Of a stretch of DNA of 64,000 nucleotides, positions 45,702 to 55,264 are shown piece by piece (the first letter of the stretch is position 1; each line of letters starts with the position of its first letter). Source of the DNA: Sorangium cellulosum So0157-2. Lineage in GTDB: Bacteria; Myxococcota_A; Polyangia; Polyangiales; Polyangiaceae. Where the stretch lies: positions 1,178,001 through 1,242,000 of the forward strand of contig NC_021658.1 in NCBI RefSeq assembly GCF_000418325.1. The letters are read 5' to 3'. The notes under the pieces were generated by a model, which was given only the letters and a program-made list of their open reading frames with translations, was not told where the DNA came from and made no database searches. The position numbers were made by a program, and so were the translations under genes.

Positions 45702-46811
45702 ATGATGACCTGCCGATCCCTTGCTCTGTTGTTCACTGCGGCGACCGTGATTGCCGCCCCAGAGATCGCTGCCGCGCAGCCTGTGGCTCCGCGGGAAGCC
45801 TCGGCCAGCGCGGATGCAGCGGCGCGAGCCGACGCATCTTATCGACGAGGCTTGCGCCTGTACTCGGACGGAAAATACGTGGAGGCGGAGGCGGAGCTCC
45901 AGTCGGCGTGGGAGCTGAACCCGACGTTCGATGTGGCGTACAACCTCGGGAACACGAAGTACCAGCTGAAGAAGCACAAGGAAGCAGCGCAGTACCTGTC
46001 GCATGCGCTGCGGCACTGGCCGCTGATGAAAGCGGCGGCGAAGCTGAAGACGACGGCGGAGCAACGGCTTGCGGAGTCGCGAGCGCAGGTGGGAGCGCTG
46101 GCGGTGAAGGCGGGCGCGCCGGGGGCGGAGGTGCTGGTGGACGGCAAGGCCGTGGGCAAGGCGCCGCTGGAAGGAGAGGTGTTCGTCGAGCCGGGGGAGC
46201 ACCGGGTGGAGGCGAGGCTGGAGGGGTACGCGCCGGCGAGCCAGACGGTGAAGGTGGCCAAGGGAGGGCCGGCGGAAGTGACGCTGGCGATGGCGCTGGC
46301 GAAGAGCGAGGCGCAGGAGACGGCGCCGGTCGCGAACGCGGCGGAGGGCGCGAGCGCGTCGAGCGCGGGGGCCGGCGCGCCTGCGGCAGGGCTGGCGCCT
46401 GGGGGGCCGGTGGAGCCGGCATCGCCGCCGCAGCCAAGGAGCTGGGTGCCGGTGATCGCGCTGGGGGCGGCGAGCGCGGTGGGGCTCGGGGTGGGGATCG
46501 GTATGACGGTGGCGTCGAACGCTGCGAGCGATGACGCCCACAAGCAGAGCGCAGCGATCATTCAGGGTCGCGGACAGTGCGTGAAGCCGGAGTCATCGTG
46601 GGCTGGGCCATGCGAACAGGTCCGGAACGATGCATCGCGCGCCGACACGCTGGGGAACGTCGCACGCGTGGCGTTCATCGCGTCGGGCGCATTCGCGATC
46701 GCTGCGGCAACGTACGTTCTCTGGCCAAAGCCGAAGCGCTCCGAGTCTGCTGTTGCACTGCCCATGGTGCACTCGGACGGCGCGGGCATCGCAGTGATGG
46801 GAGCTTGGTGA
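45702..46811 (+). CDS. Secreted TPR-PEGA protein, copy A
   Basis: This protein has 369 residues from ATG 45702, chosen because GGAG lies 5 bp upstream, the same spacing as in copies B and C; a GTG at 45681 and ATG at 45699 are alternatives. Signal peptide: MMTCRSLALLFTAATVIAA...AAAQP. TPR-like repeats (~30-125): YRRGLRLYSDGKYVEAEAEL, FDVAYNLGNTKYQLKKHKEA. A PEGA domain follows (~125-200): VLVDGKAVGKAPLEGEVFVE, GEHRVEARLEGYAPA. An Ala/Pro linker, two membrane-type helices (VIALGAASAVGLGVGIGMTV and VAFIASGAFAIAAATYVLW) and a short tail end the protein. PEGA domains are usually surface-exposed or cell-wall associated. Intact. Confidence 0.9.
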   Translation: MMTCRSLALLFTAATVIAAPEIAAAQPVAPREASASADAAARADASYRRGLRLYSDGKYVEAEAELQSAWELNPTFDVAYNLGNTKYQLKKHKEAAQYLSHALRHWPLMKAAAKLKTTAEQRLAESRAQVGALAVKAGAPGAEVLVDGKAVGKAPLEGEVFVEPGEHRVEARLEGYAPASQTVKVAKGGPAEVTLAMALAKSEAQETAPVANAAEGASASSAGAGAPAAGLAPGGPVEPASPPQPRSWVPVIALGAASAVGLGVGIGMTVASNAASDDAHKQSAAIIQGRGQCVKPESSWAGPCEQVRNDASRADTLGNVARVAFIASGAFAIAAATYVLWPKPKRSESAVALPMVHSDGAGIAVMGAW

Positions 46812-48705
46812 TGGAGTTCCGGAAGGCAAGGCACATGCGGAACATGCGCAGAATATTCGGCGGGCTGGCGTTCGTCTTGGCGGTCGGCGGTTGCGATAGC
46901 TTCTGGAGCCATCTGGCGGAAGACTGCGAGCTCCTGGTCACCTGCGACCATTTCTATCCGTCAGGCACAGGCGGTAGCACGCCGAACCCGGCGTGCGAAG
47001 CGGATCCGACCGAGAATGCGAGTACGGTGAGCGATGAGTGCGCGGTGTTCGCGAGCGCGAGCGCGGAGTCGGGCGGCGACGGGACGAAGGCGAATCCATA
47101 CGCGTCGCTGAGCGATGCTGTAGCGAACGCGAAGGGCAAGCGGGTGCTTGCGTGCGCGAGCGGCGCGTTCGAGGAGAGCGTGGCGATCGAGGCGGGGGTC
47201 GAGGTGATCGGGGGCTTCGACTGCAAGGCGGGGTGGACATGGAGCGAAGGAGCGCGGAGCACGATCGAGGGGCGCGCGGGCGCGGCGGCGCTGACGTTGA
47301 CGGAGACCGCGAGCGGGGCGAAGGTGCGGAGCTTCGCGATCCGTGCGGCGAACGCGAAGGACGCGAACGCCGAGGCGCACGCGACGGAGGCGGGAAGGTC
47401 GTCGATCGGCGTGGTGGTGGCGGATATCGAGGCGGAACTGGCGCAGGTCGACGTGACGGCGAGGGACGGGATCGACGGGGCGAGCGGAGCTACGCCGACA
47501 GAGACGCCGCAGGCCGGCGCGAGCGCGCCGGCGATGAACGCATCGGCGGCGTGCTCGCTACCTGGCGAGGTGCACGGCGGTGACAGGTGCGGAGCTTCGC
47601 GATCCGTGCGGCGAACGCGAAGGACGCGAACGCCGAGGCGCACGCGACGGAGGCGGGAAGGTCGTCGATCGGCGTGGTGGTGGCGGATATCGAGGCGGAA
47701 CTGGCGCAGGTCGACGTGACGGCGAGGGACGGGATCGACGGGGCGAGCGGAGCTACGCCGACAGAGACGCCGCAGGCCGGCGCGAGCGCGCCGGCGATGA
47801 ACGCATCGGCGGCGTGCTCGCTACCTGGCGCGGTGCACGGCGGTGACCCCGGCGTGACGACCTGCGAAGATGGCGAGACACGCGGCGGCGCCGGCGGGCC
47901 AGGCGGGATCACGGGTACCGATGACGGCAACGGGCAGAACGGGATGGATGGCGTGCCGCCGCCGGAGCCGAACCTCGACGGTCACGGGCTAGGTGGCGCA
48001 GGGCAGACGGATCCGGATCGGGAGTGCAAGGCAGGTGCAAATGGGAAAAGCGGAAGTCGCGGCGACCCCGGCGACGGGGGCAGCAACACGCAGCTGACGC
48101 TGGCCGGCATCGCCGGGGGCGACGGAGGCAACGGCGAAACCGGGAAGAAAGGTCAAGGGGGAGGAGGCGGAGGCGGAGCGAAGGCAGGGCTGTTCTGCGA
48201 AGCCATTCCGAACCCGATCGACGGTCCGGGCGCGAGCGGCGGGGGCGGCGGAGCCGGCGGGTGCGGTGGCAAGGGCGGCGGCGGCGGGAAGGCCGGGGGG
48301 TCGAGCATCGGGATCGTGAGCCTGGGGACGAAGCTTGTGCTGAAGGAGGTGACGGTCGAGGTGGGCACGGCGGGGAAGGGCGGGGACGGCGCTGGCGGAA
48401 GAGGTGGTGCACTCGGCGGTAGTGGTGGAACCGGTGGTACTCCTTCGCCCCTTGGTGGCTCCGCCGGCTGCCGAGGTGGCGATGGTGGTCAAGGCGGAAT
48501 GGGCGGTCCCGGTGCGGGCGGTCGGGGCGGCCATGCGGTGGGTGTCGCCTACGCCGCGGCGCCGAGCGCAGCGTTTGCGTTGAAGAGCTTCATGGCGGGC
48601 ACACCCGGCGACCGAGGCAGCATGGCGCCGGGCGGGAACGCCGGCGAAGCGGGTAGGAGCGGAGAATGTTGGGACTTCACCGCCAATGCGAGCTGTGGGC
48701 AGTGA
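46811..48705 (+). pseudogene. PGRS-like glycine-rich lipoprotein, copy A (frameshifted)
   Basis: The gene starts at ATG 46811 (TGATG overlap with copy A of the TPR-PEGA gene), with a lipoprotein signal ending LAFVLAVGGC. The N-terminal half carries CEADPTENASTVSDECAVFA, NPYASLSDAVANAKGKRVLA and GVEVIGGFDCKAGWTW, resembling a parallel beta-helix (pectate-lyase-like) fold. The C-terminal half is Gly-rich (GGDGGNGETGKKGQGGGGGG, CRGGDGGQGGMGGPGAGGRG) and ends SGECWDFTANASCGQ. A 263-bp tandem duplication (47322-47847) shifts frame: translation from 46811 ends at 47719 after 302 residues, while the second half continues in another frame from 47587 to 48705. Copies B and C, which lack the shift, show the intact design. 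Confidence 0.85.
47322..47847. repeat. 263-bp tandem duplication inside PGRS copy A
   Basis: The units 47322-47584 and 47585-47847 differ visibly only at the GGCGAGGTG/GGCGCGGTG site near their ends. Since 263 is not divisible by 3, the duplication frameshifts the gene. It is probably recent given the near-identity. Confidence 0.92.
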
Positions 48706-49269
48706 GAAGCGCGGTGTCGCCGCGTGGCAATTTTGAAGAGCTCAACGGAATGCGAACGCTCGCCGGTGGCGTGATGGATTGAGACTGCGTGGAGCGATCA
48801 TGAAAGATTGCCGAGCCTTTGCCGTGCTGTTCACCGCCGCGACGTTGATTGCCGTCCCTGACATCGCTGCCGCGCAGCCTGCTGCGCCTCAAGAAGCGCT
48901 CGCTGGCGGCACCGATGCGGCGGAGCGCGCCGCTGCGTCTTACAAACGAGGTGTGCGCCTCTACTCCGACGGGAAGTATGTGGAGGCGGAGGCGGAGCTT
49001 CAGTCCGCGTGGGAGCTGAGACCTATATTCAACGTCGCATACAACCTCGGGATCACGAAGTACCAACTGAACAAACACCGAGACGCAGCGCAGTATCTTT
49101 CATTCGCGCTGAGGCACTGGCCGATGGTCAAGACGGTGACGGACTTGAAGTCTACGGCAGAGCAGTTGTTCGCGGAGTCGCGAGCGCAGGTGGGAGCGCT
49201 GGCGGTGAAGGCGGGCGCGCCGGGGGCGGAGGTGCTGGTGGACGGCAAGGCCGTGGGCAAGGCGCCGCT
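48706..49269. repeat. ~560-bp direct repeat, copy 1 (copy 2 at 51535-52098)
   Basis: The intergenic leader and first ~470 bp of the TPR-PEGA gene B reappear 2829 bp downstream at the start of copy C with no difference that I could see by eye. Similarity extends at lower identity on both sides. This marks duplication or gene conversion of the pair. Confidence 0.88.
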
Positions 49270-49912
49270 GGAAGGAGAGGTGTTCGTCGAGCCGGGGGAG
49301 CACCGGGTCGAGGCGAAGCTGGAGGGGTAGGCGCCGGCGAGCCAGACGGTGCGCGTGGGCAAGGGGGGTACGGTGAAGGTGGAGCTGGCGATGACGCTGG
49401 CGAAGAGCGAGGCGCAGGCGGCGGCGGGGACGACGACGGAGGGCGGCGGGAGCACGGCGGGGGCGGGGGCTGTGGGGCCGGTGGCGGGGGGGCCGGCGGC
49501 GCCGGTGGAGCCGCAGCCGGTGCCGGAGAAGAGGAGCTGGGTGCCGGTGATCGCGCTGGGAGCGGCGAGCGCGGTGGGGCTCGGCGTGGGGATCGGGACG
49601 ACGGTGGCGTCGAACAACGCGAGCGCCGATCGGCGCGCGCAAGCGGATGCGATCCTCGAAGCGGGGGGCGGCTGCCCGGATGCACCGGCTGCATACATTC
49701 AAGCGTGCTCTGATCTCCGGTCGACAGCTTCGCGGGTCGACACCTTCGCGCGCGCAGCCACCGTGGCGTACACGGCGTCGGGCGTACTGGCCATCGCAGC
49801 CGTGACTTACGCGCTATGGCCGCGCTCGGAGGTCAAGGCGTCAGGCAAGATGCGTGTGCTGCCCGAAGCGCACGTCGGTTACGGCGGGATTGTGGTGCAG
49901 GGGGCATGGTGA
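48800..49912 (+). pseudogene. Secreted TPR-PEGA protein, copy B (amber-interrupted)
   Basis: The gene starts at ATG 48800 (MKDCRAFAVLFTAAT), with GGAG 5 bp upstream. The signal peptide, TPR region and most of the PEGA domain match copy C. In the PEGA motif LEGYAPAS the Tyr codon TAC is TAG at 49328-49330, stopping translation after 176 residues. The same frame continues without further defects to 49912 (linker, helix SWVPVIALGAASAVGLGVGI, helix VAYTASGVLAIAAVTYALW, tail ending VVQGAW). A single nonsense change therefore separates it from an intact 370-residue gene. Truncated product would keep the TPRs but lose the membrane helices. It is nominally a pseudogene, unless the amber is read through or is a sequencing error. 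Confidence 0.85.
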
Positions 49913-49932
49913 AGAGCCGACACGAGGATGCG

Positions 49933-51534
49933 ATGATAAAGAATCGAGTTCGCTGGCAGCTGTGCTCTTTGGGGGTTGTCGTTGGTGTCGCCGGTTGCGA
50001 TACGGTGTGGAGCAACGTCGCGGAGGATTGCGAGTCTATATTGATGTGTGAGCACCACCGCGGATTGTGGAGTGGCACCGGAGGGAGCATACCGAACCCC
50101 CACTGCGAGGCGGATCCGACGAAGGACGCAAGCACGGTAACGGACGAGTGTGCGGTGTTCGCGAGCGCGAGCGCGGAGCCGGGGGGCGACGGGACGCAGG
50201 AGAAGCCGTACGCATCGCTCGGAGAGGCAGTGTCGAAGGCGAACGGCAAGCGGGTGCTTGCGTGCGCGAGCGGGGCGTTCGCGGAGGGCGTGAGGATCGA
50301 GGCCGGGGTGGAGGTGATCGGGGGCTTCGATTGCGACGCGGGGTGGACGTGGAGCGAAGAGGCGCGGAGCGCGATCGAGGGGCCAGCGAACGAGATAGCG
50401 CTGACGCTGGGAGAAGGCGCAAGCGGGGCGAAGGTGAGGAGCTTCGCGGTGACGGCGGCGAGCGCGACGGAGCTGGGCGGCTCGTCGATCGGCGTGGCGG
50501 TGGCGGATGTCGAGGCGGAGCTGGCGCAGGTGGACGTGACCGCGGGCGATGGGATGGACGGCGCGAAGGGGGAGACGCCGATGGAGGCGCCGCAGGCGGG
50601 CGCGAGCGCGCCAGACACGGGAGAGACGGGCGCGTCGAATGCGTGCGAGCTACCCGACGCAGTTCGAGGTGGCGATCCCGGCGTGACGATGTGCGAGGAC
50701 GGCGAGACGCGTGGCGGTGCCGGTGGGCTCGGTGGGATTACGGGTACCGATGACGGCAACGGGCAGCCCGGGGAGAACGGTGCGCCGCTGCCGGAGCCGA
50801 ACCCGAGCAACCGGGGGCTCGGTGGCATCGGTCAAATCGGGGCGGACGGCGAATGCGACGTGGGTGCTAAAGGCAAGGGTGGTGACTCGGGCCGTGCTGG
50901 CATCGCCGGGAGCGACACCCAGCTGACGCTGGACGGCATCGCCGGCGGTGACGGAGGCAACGGCCTAACGGGGAAGAAAGGTCAAGGGGGAGGAGGAGGC
51001 GGCGGGGCGAAGGCGGGGCAGTTCTGCGGGACCAGTACGAACCTCGTGAACGGCCCCGGCGCGAGCGGTGGCGGTGGCGGAGCCGGCGGGTGCGGTGGCA
51101 AGGGCGGCGGCGGCGGGAAGGCCGGGGGGTCGAGCATCGGGATCGTGAGCCTGGGGACGAAGCTTGTGCTGAAGGAGGTGACGGTCGAGGTGGGCACGGC
51201 GGGGAAGGGCGGGGACGGCGCTGGCGGAAGAGGCGGCGCCGCTGGAGGCAGCGGTGCAGCTGGGGGGGCTGCTTCGTCCCTCGGTGGATCCATCGGCTGC
51301 CGAGGTGGCGATGGCGGCCAAGGCGGAATGGGCGGGACCGGCGCAGGCGGTCGGGGCGGCCATGCGGTGGGTGTCGCCTACGCCGCGGCGCCGAGCGCAG
51401 CGTTTGCGTTGAAGAGCTTCATGGCGGGCACACCCGGCAACGGAGGCAGCATGGCGCCGGGCGGGAACGGCGGCGAAGCGGGTAAGAGCGGAGAATGCTG
51501 GGACTTCACCACCAATGCGAGCTGCGGGCAGTGA
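49933..51534 (+). CDS. PGRS-like glycine-rich lipoprotein, copy B
   Basis: This protein has 533 residues from ATG 49933 (MIKNRVRWQLCSLGVVVGVAGC, lipobox Cys22), which has GAGG 5 bp upstream; a GTG at 49909 overlapping the previous stop is an alternative. The N-terminal half repeats the family pattern: NPHCEADPTKDASTVTDECA, KPYASLGEAVSKANGKRVLA, GVEVIGGFDCDAGWTWSEEA, SSIGVAVADVEAELAQVDVT, compatible with a right-handed beta-helix. The second half is Gly-rich (GGDGGNGLTGKKGQGGGGGG; KGGDGAGGRGGAAGGSGAAG) with embedded beta-strand segments (GIVSLGTKLVLKEVTVEVGT), ending in SGECWDFTTNASCGQ. This copy has no internal duplication. Probably outer-membrane or surface lipoprotein; function unknown. Confidence 0.88.
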   Translation: MIKNRVRWQLCSLGVVVGVAGCDTVWSNVAEDCESILMCEHHRGLWSGTGGSIPNPHCEADPTKDASTVTDECAVFASASAEPGGDGTQEKPYASLGEAVSKANGKRVLACASGAFAEGVRIEAGVEVIGGFDCDAGWTWSEEARSAIEGPANEIALTLGEGASGAKVRSFAVTAASATELGGSSIGVAVADVEAELAQVDVTAGDGMDGAKGETPMEAPQAGASAPDTGETGASNACELPDAVRGGDPGVTMCEDGETRGGAGGLGGITGTDDGNGQPGENGAPLPEPNPSNRGLGGIGQIGADGECDVGAKGKGGDSGRAGIAGSDTQLTLDGIAGGDGGNGLTGKKGQGGGGGGGAKAGQFCGTSTNLVNGPGASGGGGGAGGCGGKGGGGGKAGGSSIGIVSLGTKLVLKEVTVEVGTAGKGGDGAGGRGGAAGGSGAAGGAASSLGGSIGCRGGDGGQGGMGGTGAGGRGGHAVGVAYAAAPSAAFALKSFMAGTPGNGGSMAPGGNGGEAGKSGECWDFTTNASCGQ

Positions 51535-52098
51535 GAAGCGCGGTGTCGCCGCGTGGCAATTTTGAAGAGCTCAACGGAATGCGAACGCTCGCCGGTGGCG
51601 TGATGGATTGAGACTGCGTGGAGCGATCATGAAAGATTGCCGAGCCTTTGCCGTGCTGTTCACCGCCGCGACGTTGATTGCCGTCCCTGACATCGCTGCC
51701 GCGCAGCCTGCTGCGCCTCAAGAAGCGCTCGCTGGCGGCACCGATGCGGCGGAGCGCGCCGCTGCGTCTTACAAACGAGGTGTGCGCCTCTACTCCGACG
51801 GGAAGTATGTGGAGGCGGAGGCGGAGCTTCAGTCCGCGTGGGAGCTGAGACCTATATTCAACGTCGCATACAACCTCGGGATCACGAAGTACCAACTGAA
51901 CAAACACCGAGACGCAGCGCAGTATCTTTCATTCGCGCTGAGGCACTGGCCGATGGTCAAGACGGTGACGGACTTGAAGTCTACGGCAGAGCAGTTGTTC
52001 GCGGAGTCGCGAGCGCAGGTGGGAGCGCTGGCGGTGAAGGCGGGCGCGCCGGGGGCGGAGGTGCTGGTGGACGGCAAGGCCGTGGGCAAGGCGCCGCT
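51535..52098. repeat. ~560-bp direct repeat, copy 2
   Basis: This is the partner of 48706-49269, offset by exactly 2829 bp. It covers the leader and the 5' part of TPR-PEGA copy C. Confidence 0.88.
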
Positions 52099-52750
52099 GG
52101 AGGGGGAGGTGTTCGTCGAGCCGGGGGAGCACCGGGTGGAGGCGAGGCTGGAAGGGTACGCGCCGGCGAGCCAGACGGTGAAGGTGGCCAAGGGAGGGAC
52201 GGCGGAAGTGACGCTGGCGATGGCGCTGGCGAAGAGCGAGGCGAACGAGGCGACGCCGGTCGCGAACGCGGCGGAGGGCGCGAGCGCGCCGGGCGCGGGG
52301 GCCGGCGCGCCTGCGGCAGCGCTGGCGCCTGCGGCGCCGGTGGAGCCGGCGTCGCCGCCGCCGCCAAGGAGCTGGGTGCCGGTGATCGCGCTGGGGGCGG
52401 CGAGCGTGGTGGGGCTCGGGGTGGGCATCGGGATGACGGTCGCGTCTCGCAACGCGCGGAGCGATGCCGATGCACAACGCGCTGCAATCTTGTCGAGGGG
52501 GCCCGGGTGCGTGAATGCACCGAGTGACGTGGCGAGCGCATGCGACGCCTTCAAGGACACGGCGGGTAGCGCCGAGGCGTTCGGCACAGGCGCGCTCGTG
52601 GCCTATGTCGCGTCCGGTGCGCTGGCCGCCGGAGCAGTAACGTACGCGCTCTGGCCTCGATCGGCCACGACGGGCAGCTCGGTCGGAATTCGACCGATCG
52701 TCTCGCTGGCGACGAGCGAGACGATGGTCGGTGTCGTTGGTGCGTGGTGA
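51629..52750 (+). CDS. Secreted TPR-PEGA protein, copy C
   Basis: This protein has 373 residues from ATG 51629 (MKDCRAFAVLFTAATLIAVP), with GGAG 5 bp upstream. Signal peptide, TPR-like helices (ASYKRGVRLYSDGKYVEAEA, PIFNVAYNLGITKYQLNKHR), PEGA domain with intact LEGYAPASQTVKVAKGG, Ala/Pro linker, and two membrane-type helices (PVIALGAASVVGLGVGIGM and ALVAYVASGALAAGAVTYAL). The 5' ~470 bp match copy B exactly, while the linker and following helix are closer to copy A, so this copy looks like a mosaic. Its 3' end meets the leader of PGRS copy C. The only intact copies of this gene are A and C. Confidence 0.9.
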   Translation: MKDCRAFAVLFTAATLIAVPDIAAAQPAAPQEALAGGTDAAERAAASYKRGVRLYSDGKYVEAEAELQSAWELRPIFNVAYNLGITKYQLNKHRDAAQYLSFALRHWPMVKTVTDLKSTAEQLFAESRAQVGALAVKAGAPGAEVLVDGKAVGKAPLEGEVFVEPGEHRVEARLEGYAPASQTVKVAKGGTAEVTLAMALAKSEANEATPVANAAEGASAPGAGAGAPAAALAPAAPVEPASPPPPRSWVPVIALGAASVVGLGVGIGMTVASRNARSDADAQRAAILSRGPGCVNAPSDVASACDAFKDTAGSAEAFGTGALVAYVASGALAAGAVTYALWPRSATTGSSVGIRPIVSLATSETMVGVVGAW

Positions 52751-52778
52751 GCGGCAGCGGGAAGGAAAGGACGCGAAC

Positions 52779-54710
52779 GTGAGAGGACATAACGGCTTCA
52801 CGGCTGGCGCCATCTGCGTGGTGCTCGCAGCGGTCGGGTGCGATGCGCTATCGATCGACCTGACCGGCGACCGTGAGTACACGCTGGAGAACCCACATCA
52901 CGCCTGGCGCCAGGGAGAGGGAGGCGGTGCGCCGAACCCGGCGTGCGAAGCGGATCCGACCGAGAATGCGAGTACGGTGAGCGATGAGTGCGCGGTGTTC
53001 GCGAGCGCGAGCGCGGAGTCGGGCGGCGACGGGACGAAGGCGAATCCATACGCGTCGCTGAGCGATGCTGTAGCGAACGCGAAGGGCAAGCGGGTGCTTG
53101 CGTGCGCGAGCGGCGCGTTCGAGGAGAGCGTGGCGATCGAGGCGGGGGTCGAGGTGATCGGGGGCTTCGACTGCAAGGCGGGGTGGACATGGAGCGAAGG
53201 AGCGCGGAGCACGATCGAGGGGCGCGCGGGCGCGGCGGCGCTGACGTTGACGGAGACCGCGAGCGGGGCGAAGGTGCGGAGCTTCGCGATCCGTGCGGCG
53301 AACGCGAAGGACGCGAACGCCGAGGCGCACGCGACGGAGGCGGGAAGGTCGTCGATCGGCGTGGTGGTGGCGGATATCGAGGCGGAACTGGCGCAGGTCG
53401 ACGTGACGGCGAGGGACGGGATCGACGGGGCGAGCGGAGCTACGCCGACAGAGACGCCGCAGGCCGGCGCGAGCGCGCCGGCGATGAACGCATCGGCGGC
53501 GTGCTCGCTACCTGGCGAAGGAGCGCGGAGCACGATCGAGGGGCGCGCGGGCGCGGCGGCGCTGACGTTGACGGAGACCGCGAGCGGGGCGAAGGTGCGG
53601 AGCTTCGCGATCCGTGCGGCGAACGCGAAGGACGCGAACGCCGAGGCGCACGCGACGGAGGCGGGAAGGTCGTCGATCGGCGTGGTGGTGGCGGATATCG
53701 AGGCGGAACTGGCGCAGGTCGACGTGACGGCGAGGGACGGGATCGACGGGGCGAGCGGAGCTACGCCGACAGAGACGCCGCAGGCCGGCGCGAGCGCGCC
53801 GGCGATGAACGCATCGGCGGCGTGCTCGCTACCTGGCGCGGTGCACGGCGGTGACCCCGGCGTGACGACCTGCGAAGATGGCGAGACACGCGGCGGCGCC
53901 GGCGGGCCAGGCGGGATCACGGGTACCGATGACGGCAACGGGCAGAACGGGACGGATGGCGTGCCGCCGCCGGAGCCAAACCCGGAGCAGGATGGTCTCG
54001 GCGGCGCAGGGCAGAGCGGTGGCAATTGCCGACCGGGACAGCCCGGCGCGCCTGGAACTGCCGGCGACCCTGGCGACGGGGGCAGCGACACGCAGCTGAC
54101 GCTGGCCGGCATCGCCGGGGGCGACGGAGGCAACGGCGAAACCGGGAAGAAAGGTCAGGGGGGAGGAGGCGGAGGCGGAGCGAAGGCAGGGCTGTTCTGC
54201 GAAGCCATTCCGAACCCGATCGACGGTCCGGGCGCGAGCGGCGGGGGCGGCGGAGCCGGCGGGTGCGGTGGCAAGGGCGGCGGCGGCGGGAAGGCCGGCG
54301 GGTCGAGCCTCGGGATCGTGAGCCTCGGGACGAAGCTGGTGCTGAGGGAGGTGACGATCGCAGTGGGCAAGGCGGGCAAGGGCGGGGATGGCGCCGGTGG
54401 GAGAGGCGGAGCTGCTGGAGGCAGCGGTGCAGCTGGGGGTGCTGCTTCGCCTCTCGGTGGATCCATCGGCTGCGATGGTGGAAGAGGCGGTCAAGGCGGA
54501 ATGGGCGGTCCCGGAGCTGGCGGCCGCGGGGGCCACGCGGTGGGCATCGCGTACGCGGCGGCGCCGAGCGGTGCGGTGGAGCTGAAGGGCTTCACCGCGG
54601 GCGCAGCGGGCGATGGGGGCCTCGGGGGTCCGGGAGTGAACAACGCCGGCGGCGTGGGGATGACCGGCGAGTGCTGGGACTTCGCGGGCAATGCGAGCTG
54701 CGGGCAGTGA
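52779..54710 (+). CDS. PGRS-like glycine-rich lipoprotein, copy C (internally duplicated)
   Basis: This protein has 643 residues from GTG 52779 (MRGHNGFTAGAICVVLAAVGC, a lipoprotein signal) with GAAGGAAAGG upstream; an earlier GTG at 52731 lies inside the TPR-PEGA gene. The beta-helix-like half contains a 107-residue exact-looking tandem duplication: the block starting GARSTIEGRAGAAALTLTET and ending NASAACSLPG occurs twice in frame. The Gly-rich half (PGQPGAPGTAGDPGDGGSDT, GGGGGAGGCGGKGGGGGKAG) ends SGECWDFAGNASCGQ as in the others. Most of its first half is almost identical in DNA to copy A, in contrast to copy B. Coding frame is open throughout. Confidence 0.88.
   Translation: MRGHNGFTAGAICVVLAAVGCDALSIDLTGDREYTLENPHHAWRQGEGGGAPNPACEADPTENASTVSDECAVFASASAESGGDGTKANPYASLSDAVANAKGKRVLACASGAFEESVAIEAGVEVIGGFDCKAGWTWSEGARSTIEGRAGAAALTLTETASGAKVRSFAIRAANAKDANAEAHATEAGRSSIGVVVADIEAELAQVDVTARDGIDGASGATPTETPQAGASAPAMNASAACSLPGEGARSTIEGRAGAAALTLTETASGAKVRSFAIRAANAKDANAEAHATEAGRSSIGVVVADIEAELAQVDVTARDGIDGASGATPTETPQAGASAPAMNASAACSLPGAVHGGDPGVTTCEDGETRGGAGGPGGITGTDDGNGQNGTDGVPPPEPNPEQDGLGGAGQSGGNCRPGQPGAPGTAGDPGDGGSDTQLTLAGIAGGDGGNGETGKKGQGGGGGGGAKAGLFCEAIPNPIDGPGASGGGGGAGGCGGKGGGGGKAGGSSLGIVSLGTKLVLREVTIAVGKAGKGGDGAGGRGGAAGGSGAAGGAASPLGGSIGCDGGRGGQGGMGGPGAGGRGGHAVGIAYAAAPSGAVELKGFTAGAAGDGGLGGPGVNNAGGVGMTGECWDFAGNASCGQ
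53194..53835. repeat. 321-bp in-frame tandem duplication inside PGRS copy C
   Basis: The units 53194-53514 and 53515-53835 are nearly identical. Since 321 is 107 codons, the frame is kept. It overlaps the same protein segment that is duplicated out of frame in copy A but has different end points, so the two events are distinct. Confidence 0.9.
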
Positions 54711-54805
54711 AGGTCGATGATTGTTGAGATGGATTGATAATTTTGCGTGGCTGAGTGGAAGGCGGATGAGCTGAGCGACGGACGAGCGCGGTGACCCGCG
54801 GACAC

Positions 54806-55110
54806 CTGAGCTGAAGGAGACAACAAGAAATGATTGGACGCACCCCGCGCCGGGGTGGTAGGGACAGCTTTGTCGCGGAGACGCGGCACGGTGGGCTGCC
54901 CGGCGCCGACAACCTCACCACCACAGCGTGGAATGCCCAAGGCGCGGGCGGACGGACCGTTGATCTGCTGACACCTTCTGCGTCGGGCCGCGAGCACGGA
55001 TATTATCCGACGGTCGCTGAAGGCAGCCCAGCGGCAGATCACTCTTACGCGGCGGGGAGCCCGCGGGCTGCGGCCGCGGCGTGGTGGACGCGCCGCTGCG
55101 CTAAACGTAC
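54806..55110 (+). pseudogene. Truncated ORF with a strong ribosome-binding site, cut by the IS element
   Basis: GAAGGAGACAACAAGAA precedes ATG 54830 (MIGRTPRRGGRDSFVAETRH...). The open frame runs to the IS end at 55111. The first ~240 bp recur at 59333-59572, where the frame is shifted by one base and stops early. The shared start region suggests a once-real gene, now lost in both copies. No family is recognisable. The stretch 54711-54805 before it is a short AT-richer intergenic spacer. Confidence 0.5.
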
Positions 55111-55264
55111 ATTTCGCGCCTACGGCGCGCGAGTGGGCCGAGGGCAATGCGCGAGCGGTGTTCGGTTGAAGAAATGCGGTATCGATTACAATCAGGCGCG
55201 TCCAGAGCGTCAGGAAGACACACGTCCCCCTTACCCCCACGATGATTTTCGGCTGGTTCCGGGC

